From the NCBI GenBank assembly GCA_016178785.1, contig JACOSO010000096.1, forward strand, positions 1 through 64,000: DNA of 64,000 bases, read 5' to 3'. How positions within the stretch are numbered: the first letter of the stretch is position 1; every line of letters begins with the position of its first letter. Positions 25,966 to 34,112 of this stretch are shown here, piece by piece. The translations under genes were made by a program, and so were the position numbers. The notes beneath the pieces are model-generated. The model was given only the letters and a program-made list of their open reading frames with translations, was not told the origin of the DNA and ran no database searches. Source of the DNA: Bacteroidota bacterium (GTDB lineage Bacteria; Bacteroidota; Bacteroidia; Cytophagales; Cyclobacteriaceae).

Positions 25966-28900
25966 TTAGGGTTTCAAAACTACTTCCATTTCTTTTAACA
26001 ACCGATGGATTTCCGGCTTGCAACTTCCGCAGCCTAATCCTGCTCCTGAATTTTGGCAAAGATCGTTTAAAGTCTGGCAGCCGCCATCGATAAGCTTTCG
26101 CAAATTCCCCTCCCCTACTTGATTACACGAGCAAACCAATTTTCCGAGAACAGGTTCGCTGGATTTACCTGAACGGAGCAACTGCATTCTTTTTTCTGAC
26201 AATTCAATTTTGTTTTCAATCAAAGATTTGAATTCAGAAAACTCAGCTTTATCGCCAATCAGCACGGCTCCCATCAAGCGATCATCTTTGATGATGCATT
26301 TTTTATAATACCGCATCGACTCATCAATGAAAAGGATTTCTTCATAACCATTGGAGTCATCAGGGATGTCGACCATGCCAATGGAACACAAATCAAGTCC
26401 TGATAATTTTAAAATATTCATGAGCACAGCTCCATCAAATTGACTTTGCATATCCCCATAAATAAAATTAGCTAACACATCTGCTTGTTTTTCAGCTGCT
26501 GATGTGGTACCCGATACCTTGCCACGATGTTCACTAATTTCTCCGATAGCAAATATATTCGGGTCGCTGGTTTGCAAGTAGTCATTCACAATGATCCCGC
26601 GTGCCGACTCAAGTCCGGCTTCTTGTGCAAATTCAATGTTTGGCTGTGTGCCTATCGCATAAATAATAGTATCAACTTTCAGCACTCGGTCGCTTCGCAA
26701 GTGAGCGCTTAACTTTTTGTCTTTCTCATTGCGATCTACAAACTGGATCTGGTCATTCATGTAAACCGTGATGTTGCGGTCTTCAATAAAATCAAGCAAT
26801 AACCGTCCTCCCAAATTATCAATTTGTCGTTCCATTAGGCGGCTGCCCAGTTGAAGAATGGAAACCTCAACATCAATATCGCGAAGAGCTGAGGCCAGTT
26901 CAATGCCCAAAAGACCACCACCCACAATGAGCACGGAACCCTTGTGGGTCAGGAATTTTCTCAACTCATCTGCATCCTGGCGTTTGCGCATGGTAAAAAT
27001 TCCCGGTAAGGTAAGAGGAGCATCTTTGGGAATATTTGCACGCGACCCGGTTGCCAATATTAGTTTATCATAATAGCTTTTCTTTCCTTTTTTATCAATC
27101 ACAAATTTCTCATGGCGATTGATTTCAATAATTTCGTTTTCAAGTTCGATGGAGACATTCAGTTTCTCAAATTCACCCGATTGGAATTTCACCAACTTAT
27201 CCCAGCTCAAAGAATCATTCACATACTCCGGCAACAACACTCGGTTGTAAAAAGGATATTTCTCATTTGAGAAAACCTGAATGTGATCCTCTTGATTAAG
27301 CTCACGGTAAGAACATATAAACCGAAATGCAGCAGCCCCAGCGCCAACTACAATTATTTTTTCGACCACTTTTTTGTAAAGACTGACTTCGACTGCTGAG
27401 AATTTAAAATCTGGTTCGTGAGAAATAGGATCAACGTTGTTGCTTGTAAGGTTATTGGCACGCGCATCAACTCCTGAAAAGATTTTTCCCCAGTGCATTG
27501 GCAAAAACACCACACCTTCTTTTATGTCGTCAGTGATTTTAGCGCCAACACGCACAGTTCCTCTATCATTAGAAATAACAACTATATCGTTTTCACGAAT
27601 GTTTCTTCTTCTTGCATCGCTGGGGTTGATTTCTAAATAGGGTTTGTTAATATGCTGAAGAAGCTTGTTTACTTTTCCCGTCTTCGTCATTGTGTGCCAT
27701 TGATCGCGAATTCGCCCCGTAGTTAAAATCAATGGTAAGTCCGATGTAACAGGTTCCGATAAATTCTCCGGTTCATCGAGTGGAAGAAATTTTGCTTTGC
27801 GCGATGAAGTAAAAAACCGATGATCAGTAAACAATCGTGATGTACCTGCGCTATTTTTATCAGGCACGGGCCACTGAAATGATCTCTCGGTTAATCGAGA
27901 ATAATTAAGTCCACTTATGTCGATGTTTGTGCCTTTGGTAAGCGCTGCATGCTCATCAAAAATTTCTCCTGCTGATTTGTAATCAAAGCCATGAAAACCC
28001 ATCTCTCTGGCAAACAGGCACAAGATTTCACTGTCGGGGAGCGCTTCACCGGGAGCATCGACTATTTTATTAAGGTAGCCAATCCTTCTCTCGGAGTTGG
28101 TCATGGTTCCTTCTTTTTCAAAGTGCCCTGCCGCTGGAAGGATGAGATCGGCAAAATGAAGCGTATCCGAATTTCTGGAAATATCTTGCACCACAACGAA
28201 TCGTGCTTTTTTCATGGCGGCCTCTACACGATTGATATCAGGAAGACTTACCAGTGGATTGGTGCACACGATCCACAAGGCTTTGAGTTTACCTTCTTCC
28301 AACGCCTCGATCATTTTTGTAGCAGTCAATCCCGGCTTGGATGAAATTGATTCTACGCCCCAGAAGTCTGCTACTTCTTTTCTATGTTGTTCGTTGGCAA
28401 TGCTTCGATGTGCTGCCAGCATGGTTGCAAGCCCGCCTACTTCTCTTCCTCCCATTGCGTTGGGTTGGCCTGTGAGGGAGAAAGGTCCGGAGCCGGGTTT
28501 ACCGATGTGGCCTGTGATCAGGTTTAAGCTTATCAGAGCAAAATTCTTTTTCACTCCAATAACACTTTGATTGAGACCCATTGCCCACAGGGTCAAAAAT
28601 CCTTTTGATACTGCAATGTAAGAGGCCGCTAATTTTATATCGTGAGCTGAGACCTTGCATTTTGAGGCAACTTCTTCGATAGTGAATTGAAAAACAGAAT
28701 CACGGTATTTTTCAAAACCTTCTGTGTGGTTTGAAATGAAATCATAGTCAACGTCTCCATTTTCAATAAGTACCCTTGCAATGGCATTATAAAGATAAAT
28801 GTCGGTACCCGGAAGAATTTGCAAATGCAGATCGGCCATAACACTGCTTTGCGTTTTGCGCGGATCAACGACAATCAATTTTATTTCAGGATGATTTTGT

Positions 28901-29478
28901 TTGTGCGCTTCAATGCGTCTGAATAAAATCGGGTGGCACCAGGCAGGATTTGCGCCTGTAATCAAAAAACAATCGGCCAATTCGATGTCTTCATACGAAA
29001 CGGGAACAGCATCTTCGCCAAGCGTGCCCGCATAACCGGCCACAGCGCTGCTCATGCACAGTCGTGAGTTTGTATCGATGTTATTCGTGCCGATAAATCC
29101 TTTTACTAATTTATTGGCTACATAATACTCTTCCGTTAGGCATTGCCCTGAAACATAAAAACCTACTGAGTCAGGGCCATGTTGGGCAATAATGGATTTG
29201 AATACGGCTGCGGCACGGTTCATAGCCGAAGACCAACTCACTCGCTCCATCGGGTGGCTTCTGCTCCAACGCATTTCCGGATACAGCAAACGGTCGCTGG
29301 TGTTTTGCATGGAATAATTGAGGTTCATCCCTTTCGAGCATAACATGCCACGGTTGACCGGGTGATCTTTGTCTCCCTCAACTATCAAATTATTTTTTCT
29401 GTCTTTCTTAACGATGATGCCGCACCCCACACCACAATAGGAGCACGTTGTTTTAAAGCTGTTCTCTTTTTTTATCAC
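25966..29478 (-). CDS. Assimilatory nitrate reductase fused to FAD/NAD(P) oxidoreductase and BFD-type [2Fe-2S] domain
   Basis: 1170 residues from a GTG at 29478; the ATG upstream is out of frame. The N-terminus binds a 4Fe-4S cluster (Cys12, Cys15, Cys19, Cys47 in TCSYCGVGCG and RGMLCSKG), followed by the molybdopterin oxidoreductase body (about 50-560) and the dinucleotide-binding C-terminal domain (about 575-700, LILTTGRIRDQWHTMTKTG). From residue 707 a pyridine-nucleotide-disulfide reductase module begins (IIVVGAGAAA), with the NAD motif VLIVGGGLLGIE at about 849-860. The end is a BFD-like domain with Cys1116, 1118, 1150 and 1153. It reduces nitrate to nitrite, plausibly taking electrons from NAD(P)H within one chain. 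No signal or Tat motif, so cytoplasmic. Confidence 0.93.
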   Translation of the reverse strand: MIKKENSFKTTCSYCGVGCGIIVKKDRKNNLIVEGDKDHPVNRGMLCSKGMNLNYSMQNTSDRLLYPEMRWSRSHPMERVSWSSAMNRAAAVFKSIIAQHGPDSVGFYVSGQCLTEEYYVANKLVKGFIGTNNIDTNSRLCMSSAVAGYAGTLGEDAVPVSYEDIELADCFLITGANPAWCHPILFRRIEAHKQNHPEIKLIVVDPRKTQSSVMADLHLQILPGTDIYLYNAIARVLIENGDVDYDFISNHTEGFEKYRDSVFQFTIEEVASKCKVSAHDIKLAASYIAVSKGFLTLWAMGLNQSVIGVKKNFALISLNLITGHIGKPGSGPFSLTGQPNAMGGREVGGLATMLAAHRSIANEQHRKEVADFWGVESISSKPGLTATKMIEALEEGKLKALWIVCTNPLVSLPDINRVEAAMKKARFVVVQDISRNSDTLHFADLILPAAGHFEKEGTMTNSERRIGYLNKIVDAPGEALPDSEILCLFAREMGFHGFDYKSAGEIFDEHAALTKGTNIDISGLNYSRLTERSFQWPVPDKNSAGTSRLFTDHRFFTSSRKAKFLPLDEPENLSEPVTSDLPLILTTGRIRDQWHTMTKTGKVNKLLQHINKPYLEINPSDARRRNIRENDIVVISNDRGTVRVGAKITDDIKEGVVFLPMHWGKIFSGVDARANNLTSNNVDPISHEPDFKFSAVEVSLYKKVVEKIIVVGAGAAAFRFICSYRELNQEDHIQVFSNEKYPFYNRVLLPEYVNDSLSWDKLVKFQSGEFEKLNVSIELENEIIEINRHEKFVIDKKGKKSYYDKLILATGSRANIPKDAPLTLPGIFTMRKRQDADELRKFLTHKGSVLIVGGGLLGIELASALRDIDVEVSILQLGSRLMERQIDNLGGRLLLDFIEDRNITVYMNDQIQFVDRNEKDKKLSAHLRSDRVLKVDTIIYAIGTQPNIEFAQEAGLESARGIIVNDYLQTSDPNIFAIGEISEHRGKVSGTTSAAEKQADVLANFIYGDMQSQFDGAVLMNILKLSGLDLCSIGMVDIPDDSNGYEEILFIDESMRYYKKCIIKDDRLMGAVLIGDKAEFSEFKSLIENKIELSEKRMQLLRSGKSSEPVLGKLVCSCNQVGEGNLRKLIDGGCQTLNDLCQNSGAGLGCGSCKPEIHRLLKEMEVVLKP

Positions 29479-29529
29479 TCTCTACTTTATTTATTTCCGG
29501 CATCCAAATTCCTTACCCAATTCACCCTT

Positions 29530-30360
29530 TCAACCGATAACTGTTTGCGCTACTTCCCCTTTATAAAAATCAGATTTATCAACTTCCACCTTTTCTACCA
29601 GCAAACTCAGTAATCTTTCCCTGATCGTTTTGTACTCTTCGAGGTTGACGATATCTTTTTTGTTTCTTGGACGGGGCAGGTGGACTTCTTCAATTTCTCT
29701 GATGGTAGCAGCAGGCCCGTTGTTCATCACTACAATACGGTCAGATAGAAATATTGCTTCCTCAATGTCGTGGGTTACCATTACTATGGTCTTACTGCGA
29801 TGAGTGAGGTTCCACAATTTTAACAGCTCGATATGCAACGATGCTTTTGTCAGTGCATCCAAAGCCCCGAAGGGTTCATCAAGCAACAAAACTTCGGGGT
29901 CAATGGCGAAAGCGCGTGCGATCGCAACACGTTGTTTCATTCCACCTGAAATTTCCTTTGGATGTTTTTTTCTATGCTCCCATAGGTTTACCATCTTGAG
30001 ATATTTTTCTGTCAACTCATCTTTGTCTTCTCTCGATTTTTTTGTAAACACTGCATCCACAGCTTCATAAATGTTTTGATAGACCGTTAACCAGGGAAGC
30101 AAAGAATAATTTTGAAATACAATTCCCCGGTCAGGGCCCGGACCTGTTACCTCATTTCCATTCAACACCACTTTTCCTTTTGAAGGAAATACCATACCTG
30201 CAATGGCATTTAATATAGTTGACTTTCCGCACCCGGAGTGACCAATCACAGAAACAATCTCGCCCTTTTTAATTTCGAAGGCGATGTTTTTTACGGCCGT
30301 GAAATTTCCTTTCAACGAATTGAAAGTGATTTCCATATTTTCAATTTTCAGGTAGCTCAT
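29530..30360 (-). CDS. Nitrate-type ABC transporter ATP-binding protein
   Basis: 276 residues. Walker A GHSGCGKST (residues 40-48), Q-loop VFQNYSLLPWLTVYQN, signature EISGGMKQRVAIARA and Walker B VLLLDEPFGALDALTK are all intact. This belongs to the nitrate/sulfonate/taurine (NrtC/D, SsuB, TauB) group; the operon context makes nitrate or nitrite the likely substrate. It is the cytoplasmic motor of the ABC system with the two genes upstream. No extra C-terminal substrate-binding domain (as in cyanobacterial NrtC) is present. Confidence 0.92.
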   Translation of the reverse strand: MSYLKIENMEITFNSLKGNFTAVKNIAFEIKKGEIVSVIGHSGCGKSTILNAIAGMVFPSKGKVVLNGNEVTGPGPDRGIVFQNYSLLPWLTVYQNIYEAVDAVFTKKSREDKDELTEKYLKMVNLWEHRKKHPKEISGGMKQRVAIARAFAIDPEVLLLDEPFGALDALTKASLHIELLKLWNLTHRSKTIVMVTHDIEEAIFLSDRIVVMNNGPAATIREIEEVHLPRPRNKKDIVNLEEYKTIRERLLSLLVEKVEVDKSDFYKGEVAQTVIG

Positions 30361-30368
30361 TTGTTATA

Positions 30369-30478
30369 GTTAATCGTTAAAAGTTATTAGTTAATAGTGG
30401 TTTGATTTCAGTTTCAAGTTTCAGGTTCCATATTTCAGATTAATTACTCCTATTAACCAATAACTTTTAACTATTAAC
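30369..30478. repeat. Long inverted repeat spanning the permease stop codon
   Basis: Left arm 30369-30397 (GTTAATCGTTAAAAGTTATT and on) and right arm 30450-30478 (CTATTAACCAATAACTTTTA and on) are inverted copies matching at 27 of 29 positions, 52 bases apart. The right arm covers the last codons and stop of the permease gene. In RNA it would form a long AU-rich stem between the permease and ATPase genes of one operon. Confidence 0.75.
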
Positions 30479-31346
30479 TTCCCCAAGTCACCTTCTTCTC
30501 TAAAAAAGAAAACCCCTTATCCAATAGCAGCCCAACAAACCCTATGATAAGTATGGCGGAGATCACTTTCTCAAGACTCAAGGCATTCCAACTGTCCCAC
30601 ACAAAAAAACCAATACCCATTCCGCCCGACAACATTTCTCCTGCAACAATTACCAACCAGGCAACTCCGACACTCAGGCGCAGACCTGTTATAATGTGAG
30701 GCAAACTAAATGGCAGAAGCACTTTGGTGAGATATTTCCATTTCGAAAAACCAAAAGCCCTCGCTACATTTTTATGATCCTCGGGAAGTGAAGCAACTCC
30801 AAAAGCGGTGTTGATCAATGTTGGCCATAATGAAGTGATTACTATAATGAATATTGTAGCCTTACTTGCGGATTCAAATGCAACAAGTCCAATGGGAAAC
30901 CAGGCAAGTGGCGATACCGGCTTTAGGATTTGGACAATTGGATGGAAAACTTTTCTACAAAATGCATTGGCGCCCATCAGCAACCCAACAGGAATCGCAA
31001 CCACTGACCCGAGCAGAAACCCTGATGATACGCGAATGAGCGAACTCCCTAACTGAAGCCCGATCCCTTTATCATTCGGGCCGTAGTCATAGAAAGGATC
31101 TTTAACTAGTTCCCAAAAAACCCTAAAGGTAGCGACAGGGGTCGGCAATCCGCCTGATGTAGTTCGACTGACAACATACCAAATCGCAATTAGTATGAAG
31201 AACCCTAACAAGCTGAATGACGCATTCTTCAATGCGTGAGCTATTTTTCTTGTTATCGCAATAAAACTTTCGGAATAAGAAAAATCTTCGTTTCTTCTCA
31301 GCAGATCTCTGGTAAATGAAGCTGTGATTGCTATTGCTCGTTTCAT
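30474..31346 (-). CDS. Nitrate-type ABC transporter permease
   Basis: 290 residues with about six hydrophobic helices, beginning near residue 40 (SFSLLGFFILIAIWYVV). The cytoplasmic EAA loop is LPEDHKNVARAFGFSKWKYLTKVLLPFSLPHIITGLR, which couples to the ATPase. The family is the NrtB/SsuC type inner-membrane permease. It lies between the binding protein (16-base gap) and the ATPase gene. Its stop codon falls within the right arm of the inverted repeat at 30369-30478. Confidence 0.92.
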   Translation of the reverse strand: MKRAIAITASFTRDLLRRNEDFSYSESFIAITRKIAHALKNASFSLLGFFILIAIWYVVSRTTSGGLPTPVATFRVFWELVKDPFYDYGPNDKGIGLQLGSSLIRVSSGFLLGSVVAIPVGLLMGANAFCRKVFHPIVQILKPVSPLAWFPIGLVAFESASKATIFIIVITSLWPTLINTAFGVASLPEDHKNVARAFGFSKWKYLTKVLLPFSLPHIITGLRLSVGVAWLVIVAGEMLSGGMGIGFFVWDSWNALSLEKVISAILIIGFVGLLLDKGFSFLEKKVTWGS

Positions 31347-31362
31347 ATTTTTTCGATTAGTG

Positions 31363-32604
31363 TTACGGAATTATTCCCTTTGCCACCTTCAAATATTCGC
31401 CCGGGTTGTTGGGATCGAATTTTATTTTATCGATCTCTAAAGAAAAAGGCTTCATGTCATCTTCAGGGATTTTGATCTTCATGCTTGAGGCAACTTCGCG
31501 GTATAAATCCTGAAGGATAATTTTGTTTGCAATGGTGTTGTAGTCGGGTGCTTCTTTCAAATAATCAAACCTGACATACTGGGTCATAAACCAGATGGCA
31601 TGCGACTTCCGGGGAAAATTCGTTTCGCCACCACGATGAAAGAGCATGTAATCGTCAGCGTAAATTTCCGTTCCTTGATCACATCCGAGATTGTAATCAC
31701 CCATAAGCCGAGCTTCAATCACATCGGAAGGCGCATTCACATATGGCGTCTTGCCGATGATCTCTGCAGCTTTCTTTCGATTGGCCCGATTATCGAGCCA
31801 CTTGCATGCTTCAAGCACAGCTTTCATCACGGCCTTTAAATCTTCTCTTCTTTTCTCACTAAATTTTGTATTCACAACCAGCGCTTTCTCGGGATGATGT
31901 TTCCAAATATCCTGGGAAGAGATTTCAGTGAAGCCAACTCCTTGTTTCACGGCTACACCATTCCAGGGTTCGCCAACGCAGTATCCATCCATGTTTCCAA
32001 CTTTCATATTGGCAACCATTTGCGGTGGAGGGATAGTGATGATTCTCGAAGTTTGTTGATTCACTCCTGCCGCAGCAAGCCAGTTTCGCAACCAAATGTC
32101 ATGTGTGCCCCCGGGAAAAGTCATTGCGAAGGTCACTTCTTTATCGGCTTTGAGTTTCGCACTTACTACCGAAGCCACTTTGTTTGTTTGTTTGAATCCA
32201 ACCTTGCCACAAAAAGATTTTGACAAGGTGATGGCCTGACCATTGTTGCTCAATACAAGCGCAATTTTCATTTCAGACCCCTCCTTCCCGCCTACCCCAG
32301 TGTAGACTGAGAAGGGCATACTGAATAAACAATGTGCTCCGTCCAATTCTCCGGTAAGAATTTTATCACGCACATTGGCCCACGAGGCCTCTTTCGATAC
32401 TTCCACATTCACCCCATACTTGGCAAAGAGACCAAGTTCCTTAGCCATCACGATAGGCGCACAGTCAGTAAGCGGAATGAACCCCAACTTAATGACTTCC
32501 TTATCAGCAACATTGGTCTTTATCGGAGCTGTTGAGGAGAGTATAATCAACAGCAAGGGAGCAATCAGAAAGAAAGTTGATTTTGTATAAGTCATTTTTT
32601 TCAT
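31363..32604 (-). CDS. NrtA/CmpA-like ABC transporter substrate-binding protein
   Basis: 413 residues with a signal peptide (FFLIAPLLLIILSSTAPIK) and no lipobox Cys, so apparently a soluble periplasmic protein. Family markers include IKLGFIPLTDCAPIVMAKELGLFAKYGV, FPGGTHDIWLRNWLAAAGV, NMKVGNMDGYCVGEPWNGVAV and a late FMTQYVRFDYLKEAPDY. These fit NrtA (nitrate) and CmpA (bicarbonate) proteins; the operon argues for nitrate/nitrite. It is the first ABC gene after the porin, 22 bases away. Confidence 0.92.
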   Translation of the reverse strand: MKKMTYTKSTFFLIAPLLLIILSSTAPIKTNVADKEVIKLGFIPLTDCAPIVMAKELGLFAKYGVNVEVSKEASWANVRDKILTGELDGAHCLFSMPFSVYTGVGGKEGSEMKIALVLSNNGQAITLSKSFCGKVGFKQTNKVASVVSAKLKADKEVTFAMTFPGGTHDIWLRNWLAAAGVNQQTSRIITIPPPQMVANMKVGNMDGYCVGEPWNGVAVKQGVGFTEISSQDIWKHHPEKALVVNTKFSEKRREDLKAVMKAVLEACKWLDNRANRKKAAEIIGKTPYVNAPSDVIEARLMGDYNLGCDQGTEIYADDYMLFHRGGETNFPRKSHAIWFMTQYVRFDYLKEAPDYNTIANKIILQDLYREVASSMKIKIPEDDMKPFSLEIDKIKFDPNNPGEYLKVAKGIIP

Positions 32605-32626
32605 GGTAAATATTTTTAGATGATTT

Positions 32627-34000
32627 CTATTTGACTATGAATTCAGACGGCTTGATCGAGAGCATCAGATAGGCCCACGTAGAAAAATCGGCCGGCTTGC
32701 TTACATTTTTTACTTTGGCAGATGCGAGTGTGGAAGTTGAAAACATGGCAGAATATCCCGCCTCCAAATTGATGGCCTTCGTGGGCGAGAAGAGCAATAC
32801 AAAATCCAATTCCATTCCAAGCGCTTTGTCCATTGTGGTTCCATCCAAGGCGAGCACTGCATCAGGCAATACGAAGCGGTGCGCATCGAGCGATAGCGTC
32901 AAGTTGTCTTTTGCTTTATATCTTCCTTTTAAATAATAATCGATCAAGCCGTTGGCACCAAAGCCATCGGCCACATAGAAGTAGTCCATGTATCCCCAGA
33001 ATTTGTGAGGCGTTCCATAGAGTGGATCGAATCGTTGATATTTTTTTGTTGGATCGGATCCATTGTTGCCCGAAGTGATATCTGCCCCAGGGCCTACGCT
33101 GAATTTTCTTCCTGCCGCATAGGATGTTGACAAAGAGAAGAAGTATTCGCTCAGTGATGTACCATCACGATAATTTCCGCCTTGGTAAAAGGCCGATAAT
33201 GAAAAGCCTATTTTCCTTATGGCAGTGCCAAACATATTTCCGCCAATCGTGTGACGGCTCCACACACCTTGCTCATAAATAGGTGTTGTTTTATTTACAT
33301 CAGCGGGAGCAAAATGATATTTACTAAAATCATCTTTGAAAGCAAGGAAGGTGGCATTTCCAAAGTAAAATTTCTTTGCCACATACAAAAATTGCATCGA
33401 CTTATACAAAGCAGACATGCCGTTTGTTCCGGCCGTATATCCAATAGGAATTCCGTTATATATTGAGTTCGACTTTCGCTCTGCATTTTGATTGTAAGCT
33501 CCACCTAAGTGCACGGTCCATCCCTTGTGCTCGAACTTTACCAGGGCGGCATCGTGCCTTCTTGCCTGTTGCAGCCAATCCAAATTGCCTAACAATCTGG
33601 AGTCATCGTATAGCAATTCCTGTCTCCCTACTTTGAACGTGAGGTTCTTTATGACTTTTCCGGTATCCACCAAACTTATTTCGGCCCACGCTTCGTGGAT
33701 CATCAATCCATCGAGGGCATCAGAGGTTGTCCGGTTAATAGTCGATGCATCTTGCCCCCATAAGCGCACATCCTGAATGGCCGTAAAAATTTTATAGCGA
33801 TAACCTGAATAGCCCAAGTTGAGACGCGTACGTTGCGAAGTGAACAGCGCTGGGACAGTATCCTGTGCCTGCACAGTGCCTTGACCATTGCGCAACTCTG
33901 TTCTCGTGCGCACCTGGCCAGAGATCGTGAACTGCGCCTGTGTTGTGACGCATATGCAAAAAAGAATTAGTGATGTTGGTAAGTAAATTTTCTTCTCCAT
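32627..34000 (-). CDS. Outer-membrane porin, alginate-export family (putative nitrate channel)
   Basis: 457 residues with a signal peptide (ending TTQAQ) and beta-barrel character throughout. The N-terminus FTISGQVRTRTELRNGQG, the segment SQRTRLNLGYSGYRYKIFTAIQDVRLWGQD and KNLTFKVGRQELLYDDSRLLG, WLQQARRHDAALVKFEH are typical of the alginate_exp outer-membrane porin family, whose name reflects AlgE and not necessarily the substrate. Placed between the nitrate exporter/importer NarK and the NrtABC-like genes, it is a plausible outer-membrane entry route for nitrate. The substrate is inference. Confidence 0.85.
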   Translation of the reverse strand: MEKKIYLPTSLILFCICVTTQAQFTISGQVRTRTELRNGQGTVQAQDTVPALFTSQRTRLNLGYSGYRYKIFTAIQDVRLWGQDASTINRTTSDALDGLMIHEAWAEISLVDTGKVIKNLTFKVGRQELLYDDSRLLGNLDWLQQARRHDAALVKFEHKGWTVHLGGAYNQNAERKSNSIYNGIPIGYTAGTNGMSALYKSMQFLYVAKKFYFGNATFLAFKDDFSKYHFAPADVNKTTPIYEQGVWSRHTIGGNMFGTAIRKIGFSLSAFYQGGNYRDGTSLSEYFFSLSTSYAAGRKFSVGPGADITSGNNGSDPTKKYQRFDPLYGTPHKFWGYMDYFYVADGFGANGLIDYYLKGRYKAKDNLTLSLDAHRFVLPDAVLALDGTTMDKALGMELDFVLLFSPTKAINLEAGYSAMFSTSTLASAKVKNVSKPADFSTWAYLMLSIKPSEFIVK

Positions 34001-34033
34001 AGATTTGAGTGTTTAGTGTTAAAACCTAAATAG

Positions 34034-34069
34034 GTCCCCTGAATGAATTTTGCGGTTCTGTAAGGGGAC
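34034..34069. repeat. Inverted repeat in the leader of the porin gene
   Basis: GTCCCCT (34034-34040) and AGGGGAC (34063-34069) form a perfect seven-base inverted repeat with a 22-base loop, 34-69 bases before the porin ATG and downstream of the narK stop. A T-run follows on the plus strand, not on the transcribed strand, so an operator or mRNA-processing hairpin is more likely than a terminator. Confidence 0.4.
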
Positions 34070-34112
34070 TTTCTTTTTGGACAAAATAAAAGGAGTGCGT
34101 TACCTGGTAACA

